The notes under the pieces: generated by a model
Databases searched by the model: none
What the model saw: the letters and a program-made list of their open reading frames with translations, nothing else
What the model was told of the DNA's origin: nothing
Position numbers and translations under genes: made by a program
Origin: Kudoa neothunni
Lineage: Eukaryota; Cnidaria
DNA length: 64,000 nucleotides
NCBI GenBank assembly: GCA_964304625.1
Contig: OZ199840.1
Coordinates: 2,604,001 to 2,668,000 of the forward strand
Direction of reading: 5' to 3'
Part shown: positions 1-14,734 of the stretch, in pieces
How positions within the stretch are numbered: position 1 is the first letter of the stretch
Layout: every line of letters starts with the position of its first letter

Positions 1-1951
<1,951 letters not shown>

Positions 1952-4438
1952 TAGATTAGATTGCTTTACAAAAATATTTTCACTCTGAAGTTTTTTTTGT
2001 CGGCGTTCTAATTATTTAAAATAAGTTATTTTTATTTTATTAAATTTTCTGAATATAATAATGAAATTTAATCTATTTATTATTAATTATTGTATTCTTT
2101 TATTCGCTTTAATGTGAAGGTGTGTTTTTAGAAAAAATTACGGATAAAATTGTAGAATTAATTGAATATATGATTTAACGCCGTGGTTCTATTATAAAAG
2201 GTGGATTATCTTATGGATGGGCTTAATACGACATGGGTGATGTTTCACCTAATAATCGAGGAAAAACAGAATTTTAATGTAAAATTCATACATTTTTGGT
2301 AGGTTACGCTTCCTGCCCTTTTCGTAAGATATTTTGAGAGAGCTAGATTAATGTTGATTAATATGTATATATAAAGCCGTCATATTTTCTTATCTTCAAG
2401 TTGAATTACTCTTACGTTGTATTTTAAATTAGAACATGACAAAAAATCAAACTGCTCAAATAATATTGTGATTATTTGTGGGAATGACGCATAATAATGA
2501 AATGAATATTTGGATTATTTGACGGATTGTCACATAAAATAAATTTAGGGATAATATATATGGCCACGTATATTATGAAAGTTAAAAATCAATAGAAACC
2601 GTAAAAAGAAACTTTACTACTTATTTTTTTTAGAATAGCGTTTGTTATAAACAGATTAGTCATTATTTAGACGATGAACATAAGCCACTCCGAAATAACT
2701 AATTTAATAATCTATATTAGAAGCCAAAGAAAAATAAGCCTTTTAATTTTTTTATTTTTTTATGGAAAGACAGCATAAGTTGGGAATATTTTGAACCGTT
2801 TTTTGTTATATTTCCACACGTAATAGGAAAATCGATTAAATATGTAATTTGTTCCCACGGAGTTTATATTTGGTCACAGCGAGTTTTGGAAAGTGAATAA
2901 TTGTTAATGAATGCTTTATTTTTAATATCGATCTGATGTTAATGTATTTATGTGTTGATAATGTTCTAAAAACTATTTTTTTATTTTCCATCATACCTAT
3001 GTAATACCCATTAAAAATAATTTGTTATATATTAAATTTTATTTAAAATATGGCTTAATATTTTCTAATATAGAATTATTTTTAAAAAATCGTTTTGCAG
3101 ACAATTGATCAAATTTATTTTTTTCACAACAGTCCAACACATGAAATGTGAATAATACGATAATCCGACCCGTCTATAAATATTATTGCTCACCCCGGCC
3201 CTAGAGGTTTTTATTCACATTGATTATTGATAAATTAATTCAAATTTGTAAGAATTATACTTGATTTTGAAGAGAATAAAACGTAGTCGATTCAATAAAT
3301 TTATCATCTGAAATACCTACCAACATATTTTCAAATGTTAAACAACTCAACCAAATTGAGAATGTTTTTTCGTGTTTAGACTCTTTTTTCTAGCTAATTC
3401 TTTGATACTTTTACTTGCTTGACACACTTTTGGTAACTCAATCGTTATTAAATTAAAAGAGAATTTAAGAGATTAAAAATAGTTTTTATTCATTAGTAGG
3501 AAATATAAATACGATTTAATTGTAGATTAGAATATTTTAATATAGCTTTGTTTAAAATTTAGTCATGAAATCTATTAATAATCACATTGTTAATGTTCAG
3601 AAATCAGATATTATTTTTGCTAAATTAATTATTAGCTCCGTGTAAGCACATGGAAGTTTTTTATCACATTTGTTATTGGTATTATTTATCTATTTTCCTC
3701 ATTATTAGTTTTTAATAATAATTTTATTTTGACCATAATAAATAATATACACTGAATTTTTACAAAAATTCAGTCGAGAAATATAAACTGGTTTATATTA
3801 TAAATGTAAAAATCGTAAAACGTGATATTTAATATTTCATGACATTTTTTTAATTATATCACTCTTCATTATAAATATTATTTAATTTTGTTATTTTGAA
3901 GTTTATATGTAAATTCCAATTCCAACAAACAGTCGAAATCACTGGATAGTATGAGAGAAGATCGCCTTAAATTATAGACACAGCTACCCAACCTTAGGGT
4001 AATGTATTTCTAACGCATCATTTGGGTTATTTAGAAGTTATAAATTATAAGTGATAATTATGTAATATAGTTATTCTATAATGAAAAATTTTTAACTGGA
4101 CAAAATAAACATCTGAATGAGTTTAGCTACATTTTAAAATGTAGAAAAGAAATAACGATGTTTTGCCATCTATTCAAATAGTATCATTATCTGCGTATTA
4201 TCTGGTAGAAACCACTGCTTTCAAATTGGTTATTTTTTGAATTTCTTACATACTGCAATAGCTTCTAATGTAATAAATATAAAAATGTTAAATTTTTATG
4301 TTATTGTGATTATATGACTTCCGCTATTATGTCACAAATAATGAATCGATTGATCCAAGAATATTTCCGATTGTATGAAAAGTGATTCATATCTCGCAAA
4401 AAAACGGAAATAAATAGTATAATTATTTAAAGAAATTA
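1952..4438. other. AT-rich intergenic stretch, no gene recognised
   Basis: About 2.5 kb between the DHX15 stop and Kunitz gene A. There are many stops in all frames and no chain of exon-like pieces flanked by GT/AG that gives a recognisable protein. It should hold the 3' UTR of DHX15 and the promoter of Kunitz gene A, but no specific element can be assigned. Confidence 0.6.
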
Positions 4439-6078
4439 ATGTGGTTTTTATATTTCTTATTAGTATTTTTAGAAATCGTAGCGGCAGGTAAATAAAATTA
4501 GTCTATTTTTGTCACAACATTATTCTAGAAAGGGCTTTGACAAATTATGATTTTGATGCTGGTGAACCCCCTTCTTGGATGAACGAAGAACAACAAAAAA
4601 ATGCTGTAGTTGTTAGATGGTATGTCGATAAAGCTACTGCTACATGCAAACCATTCAAATACAAAGGTTCTCTAGGAAACTTTAACAATTTTGTGTCAAA
4701 AGCGGTTTGTCAATACCACCGTAAACTATAATAGTACCACTTTTTAATAACGTAGGAAATAGTTACGTTTACACCTGAGGAGAAATCCAAGGCGTGTGAG
4801 GAACCAAAAGCAGAAGGCATTTGCACAGTACCATTAGAGAAAAGACAAGAAAGATGGTATTACTCAAAGGATGGTGCTGACGGCAAGACCGCTTACACCT
4901 GCCACGAGTTCAAATACACAGGTTGTGGAGGAAATGCAAATAACTTCGAGTCCGAAATTGAATGCAAAAATGCTTGTCATAGTAATATCAGTTTTATAAT
5001 AGGGCCTAAATCAATTTCTTTATAAAATTTGTATTAGATAAGAAAAATGGCGCTGCTACTGGAATCTCAGACGATAGCACACTAACACCGACACCTAATA
5101 AATTTGACTGCGGTTTTGCAGCTGAAGTGGATAGTGACAGCCCTAAAATGGGAGTTGTTTTGCATAAAGATAAAAAGAGATGTGTGTACGCCGCTGTTGG
5201 TGAAAACGCAGAAAGGGGATATTTTGATGAGTTACCTAAATGCGTAGAAACGTGCATAAGTATTTAATTGTGTGAAAAATGCTTGCTAACCAGAAGCAGC
5301 TGAACTAGTCCCTGCTTGTGATGCAACCGGTCCATATCAAGTTCAACCTACTGGAGTTGTTAATAATGATGACGGTGTAAACGACTACTTTTATTTCCAC
5401 AAAGGAAAAAAAGCTTGTCTTCCATTTGTTTCTAAAGCTCCTAATCCCCCCATCAAAATTGATGATGGTTCAAATAATATTTTTAGTTCCGCAGAGCTCT
5501 GTGCAAGCTTTTGTCCTGCGAGTAATTCGCATTAATTATATTACTTAATCATGTTTTCCTTATTTAATTATAAATTAGCTTCCCATCTTGGTGATCTCAA
5601 TGCTGTCGAAGTTTGCAAACAAGATAAAGTTGGGGAGTTTAATACGGGTGATAAATATGAATTAACTCGATATTACTATGCAACAACCGGAACTACTCCT
5701 AACACCTGTCAATCCTTTAAGTTCAATGGAAGAGAGATGAACTTGAATAACTTCAAATCTAACACAGCTTGTGAAGCAATTTGTAAAACACCATTAACTA
5801 CAACTTTGGCTTCTAATTCTGGTCCTGGGATTGGTGCTGCTGGTGCTGGCCAAGGTAGTTCTGGTGCTAGTCAAGGTAGTACTGGTACTGTTCAGGGTGG
5901 TATTGAGGGAGGTGTTACTGGTGTAGACGGTACTGGCGGTGCTGGTGGTCCTGGTACTGTTTCTAATGAGGTTACTCCTACTGTTTCTGCCGGTACCCAA
6001 GCTCATGGAACTCCTGCTAAGTCTGCTACTGGTGATGGCGTTGACAACGACGACGATGTTAATGGTGGTAGTAGATGA
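4439..6078 (+). CDS. Secreted five-domain Kunitz-type protein A with Gly/Ser/Thr-rich tail
   Basis: Six exons: 4439-4487, 4529-4720, 4763-4981, 5038-5259, 5294-5521 and 5579-6078, giving 469 aa. All five introns (34-57 nt) are in phase 1. Exon 1 encodes a signal peptide (MWFLYFLLVFLEIVAA). Each later exon carries one Kunitz (BPTI) domain. Domain 1 (about residues 17-80) keeps the YKGSLGNFNNF core but only the C30 and C51 equivalents. Domain 2 (81-153) has all six cysteines. Domains 3, 4 and 5 (154-227, 228-303, 304-373) lack the C14 and C38 equivalents. Residues 374-469 form a low-complexity Gly/Ala/Ser/Thr/Val tail, mucin-like, ending in acidic residues. The family contains protease inhibitors and toxins. 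Here the P1 loop is absent or altered in most domains, so a binding or structural role is as likely as inhibition. The start is the first ATG of the only exon giving a signal peptide. A paralogue lies at 55915-57264. Confidence 0.88.
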
Positions 6079-6907
6079 TTTTGAAATCACTACCTACACC
6101 AAATTAGCCATTTTCCTCAATTAATCTTTAAAACAGAAATCGAAATGGAATATACCGTTAGAATTTTAATTAGATTTTTTATTGTTTATTACAGCGCTTC
6201 CCCCATTCATTTTAATTTCTGCACCTCTTCTAAAAATAGATTTAAACATGGATTTATTTTTAGGTCAGAAAAGTATTCTTACTAGAATTACGTTAAAAAG
6301 AATAAATCCATCTACTTTAAAGAGAAAACAGTTGTAAATTAAATAAATACAATTGATAATATATAAATGTTTTGACTTTCTTTCTTGTTTTTTTGACAAT
6401 AATTAGGTCAAAATTGACTCTTTGTCAGTTGAAGATATACAAAAACCGTAGTTTTCGAATGTTCTAGATATACCAAAATTTTAATAAAAATTGTCAGGCG
6501 GGAATAGTGGTGCCGACGCGAAATTTTTGTTAAATTTTAATTTAAACTTCAATGAGAGAAGAAAACAAGTGACCCAATCTCGAATGCAGTTATAATTTAT
6601 ATAATTTTTTAGTGCAAATTGAATCTGATTTGAAGTATAAAACCTTAAAATAATTTAACAACTAAAATAAATAACTTAATCTTGACGCTAATTAATGTTT
6701 AATTCTTACTTTCCATATAGTTTACCTAAAAATAATAAATGATAATTTTTTAATTTAACTCATTTTAAACACTTTATAAGTCATTTATATCTCATTAAAA
6801 AGTAAATATTTCATAATTTTTAATGCTAGATTATAAATGATCTTAATTAAATAGTTTAAATATGAATGAAAAAGAAATAAATAATCATTTTATTTCATGT
6901 ACTAATG
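6079..6907. other. 3' flank of Kunitz gene A, no gene
   Basis: AT-rich sequence after the stop. An AATAAA-like string near 6341 (attaaataaataca) may be the polyadenylation signal. No coding exon is seen. Confidence 0.45.
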
Positions 6908-7211
6908 CAGTGGTTCCAAACTTTTTGGGCGTCCTCGAACCCTTGTAGACACACTCGTGGGTCTATCGAACCCTTATCAATTAATATGAGAATTATGTTA
7001 AGAATTCAGTATATATATATATATATGTTTAAAGCGCAAAGAAAAAATTCCACATATTCATTTTCTATCTTTAAACTATATAACAACAAATACGATAAAT
7101 ATATAACTAATGAGATTTCTGCTGCTGGTTTCCGGAAGCTGTTTTATGTATTCTTAGTTTAATTTTCGAACCCCTAGCGCTGACTTTTTGAACCCAGTTT
7201 GGGAATCACTG
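6908..7211. mobile_element. hAT-type MITE, 304 bp
   Basis: The left end reads cagtggttccaaac and the right end, read inverted, cagtgattcccaaac. The 8-bp flanks are tactaatg (6900-6907) and tactaata (7212-7219), a near-perfect target-site duplication of the length typical of hAT transposases. The interior has a short AT microsatellite near 7010-7026 and no transposase. A short ORF inside is chance. It is a non-autonomous element that would have been mobilised by a hAT transposase elsewhere. Confidence 0.82.
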
Positions 7212-10200
7212 TACTAATACATATAAAACAGTAGACCGAAAACAAATTAATATTCAGTAAAATCAATCAAATGATTATATGTTTATCCAGATTTATTTCA
7301 TCTTCAATTTCGCACGATTCACACATGATATATTTTCGAGAGAGATATTGATTACTTAGAATCGATACATTTATGTATCGAAGCATGATTGGCAGGAGAC
7401 TCCTTTCGTTGACTCTAGGTGTGAGTCTCAAATATCCATTAGGGAAGCTCAGAGCTAGAAGAATCTATGTCATAAGAATAAATTCATTATTCAATTTAAT
7501 AAAGACCGAGTCAACAAAATTATGTATGTCAAGCGAGTTCTTTTCCAACAAATATAGTGAAAATTTGAAATACTATTAAATAAAGCACACTTGCTATCCT
7601 GGTGATCAATATTGTTATTGATCAAACGGTGTATGAGAGGATAAAATTTCAAAAAGCACCCGCCATAACCATATTATGATAGGAGTCAGCTCCGACGTAG
7701 AAACATTTGAAGTAAAATCTTTACTCCTAGAATATAACCACAGAGGAAATTATGGTTTCTTCAAGGGTTTATCTCCCTAACGTAAATTAGACCGCAATGA
7801 TAAATTAAAATCAGAATTAATTTCTATTTTTGTTACGCAGTGACTATTCTTACGGATCCGTATAATCCAGGGGTTGGCAAACGTTATGGCCAAAAAAGCC
7901 AATTATTGATGGCAGGAAAATTTTTTCTACTCCCGGATCCGCATATTAAATTTAGGCACTAAAATCAAAATATGTAATGTTGAAACTATGAATGCATACA
8001 TTTCAGAAAAATATGGAGAAAATTATCCAATTAGTCTATTTACGCATTTTCCTGTAACTAATTAACCTATTATTTTGATTATTAGTGTTTTGATGCAGGG
8101 AGAAATAATATAAGTAAAAAAAGTATACACTTGAATTTGTCTGATTACTTCCAATAATAATCGTAATTTCGTGTTTGATAATTTCCATTATGATGAAGCA
8201 GAAATTTTATCATTGGCCTCTGTACAACAAATATACGATATAAAATTCACTTTCATGAATATTATTGTTAACAAAAATTAAAATTCAGCCATATAATTTT
8301 ATCTTCTAAAATTGAAAGAATTACTTCCTAATGTATTTTCCTGAATTTAATTTTTTCGACGACATTTTATATGGGGTTTTATTTGTAATAAAACTGAAGA
8401 ACGTTTAATTTTACAAGAGAATTCTTTATAATGTATATAATTAAATGAAAATGTATGTATAACTACTTTTCTATGTAAAAAAGTTGACTCAACAAAATTT
8501 TTAAACTGGTAGAACTATCAACACTTTCATGAGTCTAATTTAAAGGTTTAAACAAAGTTATGCATATAATCAGATAAGATTTTGTATAATACTCGAAAAA
8601 TTTATTTTTGAATAGTTTCAGTTTAATAATAACCAATTTATTAAGGATAAATTTGATTAATGATAAAAAATAATTTTTGATCTTAAACCAAAGACAAACT
8701 TGAGAATATTTAGTTATTTTGCCTCGTTAATCATTGTTAATCATTGCATATGCATAGGACAATGTTCCATGAGGAATTATTAATATTTATAAATTACTAG
8801 TTTTTGCTGAACCCTTTCGTTAAATATTTAACTTTTAAGTTGCAAATTAAGACAATTAATCCAATTTGATGAAATTGGAGTACCATACATTCTTTCAATA
8901 CCAATATATTTCCATTAAAAAATGATATGTCTGATGAAAATTCAAAATTTGAACGTAATAATGAGTTCAGCAATTAATAATTATATAATTTCTTCGCGTT
9001 TTAGCCTTAGATATTGTAGTTTATATTATGCATGTAAGGTGGGGAGGCGCATGTTACCTACCCCTGTAAGAGATCGAAGGGTGGCGTTGACACTATCGAT
9101 CGGATGCTGGCTTCAATCTCGACAATAAGATTTAACATACGTTGGCCCATGATAATTTTTATAATAAATCGGATATTTCTTTTATAAATGCATTTTGTAC
9201 ATATAAAGGTATATTTAATTCAATCGTTGTTAGGAGTATATTTCTTATGGAAATTTCCTAAAATATATATAATCCATTATTTCCAAAAAAATAGGAGTAA
9301 AAAAACTATTGAAAGGCCTCCATCAAACTCATTTCCACTAGCATCAAAGCGAATAATGAAACCCTGTAGGTATCAAATCTGCCCTGGAAAAAAGTGACAG
9401 GAAAACTGTTGTTATTTGTGGATTTTGTAACCGCTATTTTTGCAGAGATCATTCAGCGTTTCAAAATTGGAAAAAATTAAACCGAGAGATATAACAGATT
9501 ACGTAGGTTGTCTTAAGTTATAGTTAATCGTTCGAATGCGTTATTTTTTAAGCGCGCAAAATCATATAACGTCCTTTTATATTTGTTTTAATTACAGTAA
9601 AATTTCATAATTGTAATAACTCTGACATCATCAAATTGGTTTGTACAGATGAATCTCATTTCAAGATCTAGCCGTCACTTCCTCAATACGGTATTAACGA
9701 CATCTAGCGAAGTTGTCTGAATCCATACATTAACGGATTACCGAAGATTAATGGGTTAGTAAACTTCAGTTTACTCGAAACTCTGCCGATAGATATCTTA
9801 TATACTTTATAAACAAAAACGAAATATTTTTTAATAATGAAAAATAAAATAAAAATGCGAGGTCAATCCGACCCCAAATGATCGTTGGAGGTAAGTCGTT
9901 TTTATGATCGTTAGAGGGTTAATATAATTATATAATCATGGGTATTTTGAAACTAATTTAAATGTGTTTCATGAAAGGATTTTGGGATATTTTACTGCAT
10001 ACCAACAGGTGTATTTAAATGTTAAAACATGAAAATTATTACTTCATAGTTTAAAAGCAAAAGAGTGATTATTGGATAATCAAGTAATTAATTAATTCTC
10101 TACTAAATTCAGCTCAGTTGCGAAGATTGAAATCAGACATTAAACAAATGAAGGTTTCGTATTGGTATCTTCTTCTTTGTACAAAAAAATATTTATTGTT

Positions 10201-10328
10201 TTGTATTATTGCATGTTTTTTCTCCCAAAAAATGAATTAGTTTAAATGAAATATGATAATTTTTGGGTCTTACGTAATATCGTAATCAACATAAATTAAT
10301 CATTATCTAGAAAATTTAGTTTGTATTA
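7212..10328. other. Intergenic, scattered transposon debris, no supported gene
   Basis: Short ORFs at 7373-7579, 8922-9128 and 9188-9397 match nothing recognised and do not join through plausible tiny introns. A hAT-like terminus (caggggttggcaaac) starts near 7869 without a recognisable partner. A GC-richer patch at 9038-9125 could be a SINE or MITE piece. A piggyBac-like right terminus (gatcgttagaggg before TTAA) sits at 9907-9922 and resembles the one ending at 14583. Confidence 0.4.
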
Positions 10329-12292
10329 CAGTGGTTGACGGATTCTACGTGGTACCGATTTTACGTACTTTTTTAAAACACGTTGAGCACGTTTTCTGCC
10401 CCTTTCGTAGACTCTGGAATGGCTAAAACAATAAAAAAGCCTCGAACATTAGGAGATAACCTCGATATCATAAAATATTATGATACGCTTCAAAGAAAGG
10501 TGTGAAAGCAGCCACAATTAAAAAATTTAATTTACCCACAATATCAACCTTGACTAGCATTCTCGATAAAAGACAAGAAATTGAGACCAACAACGAGTCT
10601 GGTCTAATTTCGTCGAAAAGAAAAAATTTAAAACTGGGGAAAGAGAATGATATCGATGAAGCTGTTTTTAACTGGTTCAATGTTATGAAGAGCAAAAACG
10701 TCGAACTGTCCATATACGATATTATTTCTAAACGAAACGATATCGCCAAATCGAGGGGCCATAATTTTACTGCTACCACAGGTTGGTAGAGAGGGTTTAA
10801 AACTCGCTTCAACCTGAGAAGGGTTACCTTCCATGGTGAATCTGCCTCGGTAGATCCAACGGTTGTAGATGATTGGAAGTTACGTTTAGTTGATGTTTCA
10901 TCCGGTTTCTCTCCTGATTGCGTATACAATTTAGACGAAACGGCACTTTATTACCAACGGCAGAGAGATAAACAATTAATAATTAAATATTAATAAATAC
11001 TTCACAGGTAAAAACTATGTTGCTTCTAATGAACGAAATAACGGATGCTTAAAAAAATTAAAAAAAAAGGTAACCATTTTATTTGGTGCCCCTATGACTG
11101 GTGAAAAGCTTGATCCACTTTAATAGGGCATTTTTGTAAACCTCGATGTTTTAGAAATGTTCCTACTTTGCCAGTCGCTTATGAACATTCAAAAAAAGCT
11201 TGGATGAATGGAACCATCTTTAGGAGATATCTGTTAAAATTGAATAGTTTTTTCAGGAGTAAAGACAAAAAAGTATTCTTATTCGTCGACAATGCAAGTT
11301 GCCATATTCATTCCGACCTAAGTAATATCACTCTCGAGTATCTATTAAAGAATAGTACGATTGTGTTGCAGCCCCTTGATCAAGGGATTATTCGTTCCTT
11401 TAAGGTTTCGTACATTTCAAAATTGATACAAAGGAATATTGCGTATGTTGAAGCCGAAATGACTCCTAACCTTCCAGACCTTCTAGATTCTCTGATAATG
11501 ATGAAAAGCGCATAGCATGATGTTAATCAACGGAATGTCATTAATTGCTTTGAAAAAAGCTGGTTTTATCAAACAAGATACAAATATTTTAAATAAAGTC
11601 AACATCTCTTAAACAAATGAAAGGGTAGAGCCTGAATTGTCTTTGGAAATGGACAAAATAATGAATAAGGAAGATCAGGAACAAACTAAAGCTGATTTTG
11701 AAGATTTCGAACAATATTCTGATAAACTGGATAATAAATCAGTTGAGGAGTTCCAACTCGAAGTCGACGACGGCGTCATTTTAAAAGGCACATTAGAATG
11801 TATAAATAAATTGAAAACCTATTTTATAAATAATGTACTTGAACATTATGGACTTCTTTTGAATATTGAAGAAAATGTTGTCGGAAATATAAATAAAAAT
11901 TTAGTTCAAACTAAAATAATAAATTTCTTCCCCAAAACATTTGATAAATGGTTGTATAATTTTTTTTATTTTGCGTATTTTTCGGAGATAATAAATATGG
12001 TTTAAATGGGTATTTTCGAAGGTATATTTAAAGAATGAGGCCAACTAAATTAAATGAAATTACGCATTAAATTATTAAAATCTTGACGCGAATATTCAAA
12101 TGATTTCCGCTCACACTCAGTAATATTTGGAATTTTTAAATTAGGTCTTCATCAGATAATTACGATAATGCATTGAAATGCACAGAATTTATGTATAAGG
12201 ATAGAAAAAAAATCAAGTATATAAATGAGGAAAATATATATACGTACTTTTTCTCAGTCCTGTCATAAGTACGTAAAATCCGTCAATCACTG
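10329..12292 (+). mobile_element. Tigger/pogo-type DNA transposon (Tc1/mariner superfamily), nearly full-length but broken
   Basis: The left terminus (cagtggttgacggattctac from 10329) is matched by the inverted right terminus (cagtgattgacggatttta ending at 12292). Both ends are flanked by TA, the pogo/mariner target. The 1964-bp interior carries a transposase with a CENP-B-like helix-turn-helix N-terminus and a DDE domain, so this is an old, dead copy with its termini still readable. It belongs to the same broad superfamily as the element at 40308-41460 but has different termini. Confidence 0.88.
10419..12005 (+). pseudogene. Degenerate Tigger/pogo transposase
   Basis: The ORF begins at an ATG at 10419 (MAKTIKKPRTLGDNLDIIKYY), then shifts frame near 10500. 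It continues as an HTH (VKAATIKKFNLPTISTL) and a CENP-B-type DNA-binding segment (AVFNWFNVMKSKNVELS). A stop falls near 10787. The DDE part follows: YNLDETALYYQ (first Asp region, near 10930-10955), then KAWMNGTIFRRYLLKLNSF and VFLFVDNASCHIHSD at 11168-11515 (second Asp), then VLQPLDQGIIRSFK. A further acidic ORF (11637-12005) is the C-terminal region. At least three frame or stop interruptions are present, so no active enzyme is encoded. Jerky/Tigger-derived host genes share these motifs, but intact TIRs and TA flanks argue for a plain transposon. Confidence 0.88.
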
Positions 12293-13439
12293 TATATTAA
12301 ATTTAGAACATTGGTAACATATTTCTTAAATTTAACTTTAGACAAATTACATTATCAATAGTTATTATACATTTGATATGTCGTGCGTAATTATCACTTG
12401 TGCATAATGATTTTGCTCCCCTTTTTTGATTACGCGCGACCCATAATCACTGTAGATCAGGAATGCACAAACTCTGGCCTCAATAAGCTATTTTGTGACC
12501 CACGATGAACCCTAATAAAGTTCAGATTGATGGTACACTTTTAAATTCATAGACAACAGCATTCGATTATTTAACTTCAATTGATTTTTCTCGATATTGA
12601 ATATATCGAGAACACCTAATGAAGCTAATAATAAAATTTATTTGAGTTTTTTATTATATTAGAACCATTAAAGGACGAAATATCAAAAATATTCCCTAAA
12701 TAAGAAAAAAGATTTATTTCAATTAGCCATCTCACCATGTAATATAATACAGAAAAAACATTTTTTAATCGAATTTCATTTACGAATTTTAATTATTTCG
12801 TTTTGAGGGTATATGGAGGAGAAAATCATACGGGTACTAGGCGGATTTATGATTTAAAATTTCGCTTGACAATGCTGACCCTAAGTTTAAGTTCAATTAA
12901 AAAAAGAATAATAATTAAAGTACGTTTTATAAACGTTGTGAAATAATAAGATATTTTTATTTTGCGTAAAAATCAAATTTTTCGAGAAATTTCTGTAAGA
13001 AAAATAAATAAACTTTGTCACGAAGGGTAAAAATCTGTTATAGCTGATAATGAGCACATATCAATGGGAAATTTAAAGAGCACTTCATATATGGATATAC
13101 AACCATTTTTCTCACCCAAGGTATATCTCATATTTAATTCAGCTTATTAATATTTTATTTCTAAGCTAAAATGACTGATATTAGAAAAAAGTTTATGATG
13201 GGAATAGAAAATTCAGTGGCGATCAAACAAAAAAATATTGTTTTATTAAACAAGGGACGAATATTATTTGTTAACTATTTCGTTCGTTATTCAATTTAAA
13301 ACATCTAGTAAACTAATTATTTACGAATTATTTTGAATAATGCGTTTCAAAATTCGTAAATTTATCCAAATTTTAGTTATAACCTTAGTTTTAAACTTTC
13401 TGACCCCTGAGAATGATCGAAAATTAAAATTTGGCTCGA
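12293..13439. other. AT-rich spacer between two dead transposons
   Basis: No ORF of interest. A hAT-like end (caggaatgcacaaactctgg) is visible near 12469-12488 without a clear partner. Confidence 0.35.
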
Positions 13440-14583
13440 TACCCAAAAGTTTATGCACAACTGCTGTAGATAAAACCGAAAAAATGTGTATTAAAGATAA
13501 TTTGATTTATAGATCCCATCATCAAATATGTTTCTAACGTAAGTATATATCTTGGCAGATACTTTTGAAAAATCGAGACAATGTAAAATCAGTGGAAGTG
13601 TTGTTTTATCTTTAACAAATCCTTTCTTTCACTCTGGGAGAAATGTCATTGTGGACAATTTCTTCTTGCGGATGTCTCTTAATGAATAATTGTTTGAAAA
13701 GATTGGTCTTATTGGGGACGCTATGGAAAAACAAAAGATAGATACCAAAAATTCACCATTCAGAACGAAAAGGAACTCTTTATAACAGCATTTTTGTTTT
13801 TTATGAAAAGCACATGTTGATATCTTACGTTCGTAAGAAGCTGAAAATCCCGATTTTTCTGACAACTGGCAACATTGATAATTCCAGTACTGAAAATTCA
13901 TTGAAGTTCAAACGTCAAGTAATACTAAATTATAATCAAACTAAGGATGCAGTTGACAATATGGACAGAATGCTAGCGTTAATTCCCATTCACTGATTTT
14001 CTCTAAGATAGCTATATGTTATATTTTTCAATATAGTGGACTTGTTACTAATTGATACAATTTTATTTTTTAGATATATTTCCCAATTCTGAAAAAAATT
14101 TACGTGATTTCTTGAATAAATTGCACAAGAATTACGTAAGCCAGTAGAAACAAAAAAAGTATCAATCTTTATACCCCCTAGAATATCTCGCTTTATTGCA
14201 ATTCAAACAAAATATGAATATTAAAAGAGTTGGAAACAATAATGAAACATCTGAATACTGCAAAAATTGATATAAGTTTATTCTCCGTCCCAAACATTTA
14301 AAAATTGTTTTAACTATTCTTAATTTACAAAAATTTTTCCTGTTTTTATTTTTATATTCTAAATACCGAAAGATACTTAATTCTACTGAATAAAATTATA
14401 TAATTTATAATAAACTTCGACTAATAACGACACAAGACAAATCATAAACGAAAACGATCATTAAATTGACGACACCAGCCTCTAGTATTCATTATATTAA
14501 CGTTTCATCCGTAGGAAATGAAAAAAATTAAAAACTGTCATTATTAGATTTTTTACGCGTTCATCTTTGCGATCATTAGAGGA
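13440..14583 (+). mobile_element. piggyBac-like transposon remnant, transposase C-terminal half
   Basis: Three broken pieces follow the piggyBac order. First is a segment with PFFHSGRNVIVDNFFLRMS (from about 13630), matching the family's GxNxxxDNxFTS stretch. Next is MLISYVRKKLKIPIF (13814 onward). Last is LNYNQTKDAVDNMDRMLA, the family's YNxTKGGVDxxDxM signature. Frames shift between them, so it is inactive. The right end reads gcgatcattagagga up to 14583 and is followed by TTAA (14584-14587), the piggyBac target. The matching left end was not identified, so the start given is only the first recognisable coding piece. Confidence 0.75.
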
Positions 14584-14734
14584 TTAATTACAATAATGGC
14601 AACTCAGCATTATTTTGAAGAAAACAATTTACTTAATTTTTAAAAAAAGTCTCTCGATGATAAAAGAAATTTAATATAAAAACCAAATACAGGAGATTTC
14701 AAAATCAATAATATAAATTTTTATTTGGTAATAT

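Noticed and set aside
4721-4762. Alternative acceptor at 4754 giving a different end to Kunitz domain 1 of gene A
   Set aside because: It puts the next exon out of frame; only the acceptor at 4762 gives HLTFTPEE, which parallels HYTITPND in gene B.
5794-6090. Minus-strand Ser/Thr-rich ORF
   Set aside because: It is the reverse reading of the Gly/Ser/Thr-coding tail of Kunitz gene A; repetitive codons keep the opposite strand open by chance.
10468-10929. Minus-strand ORF of 153 codons
   Set aside because: Antisense to the Tigger transposase; no domain and Phe/Leu/Ser-rich composition typical of a shadow.
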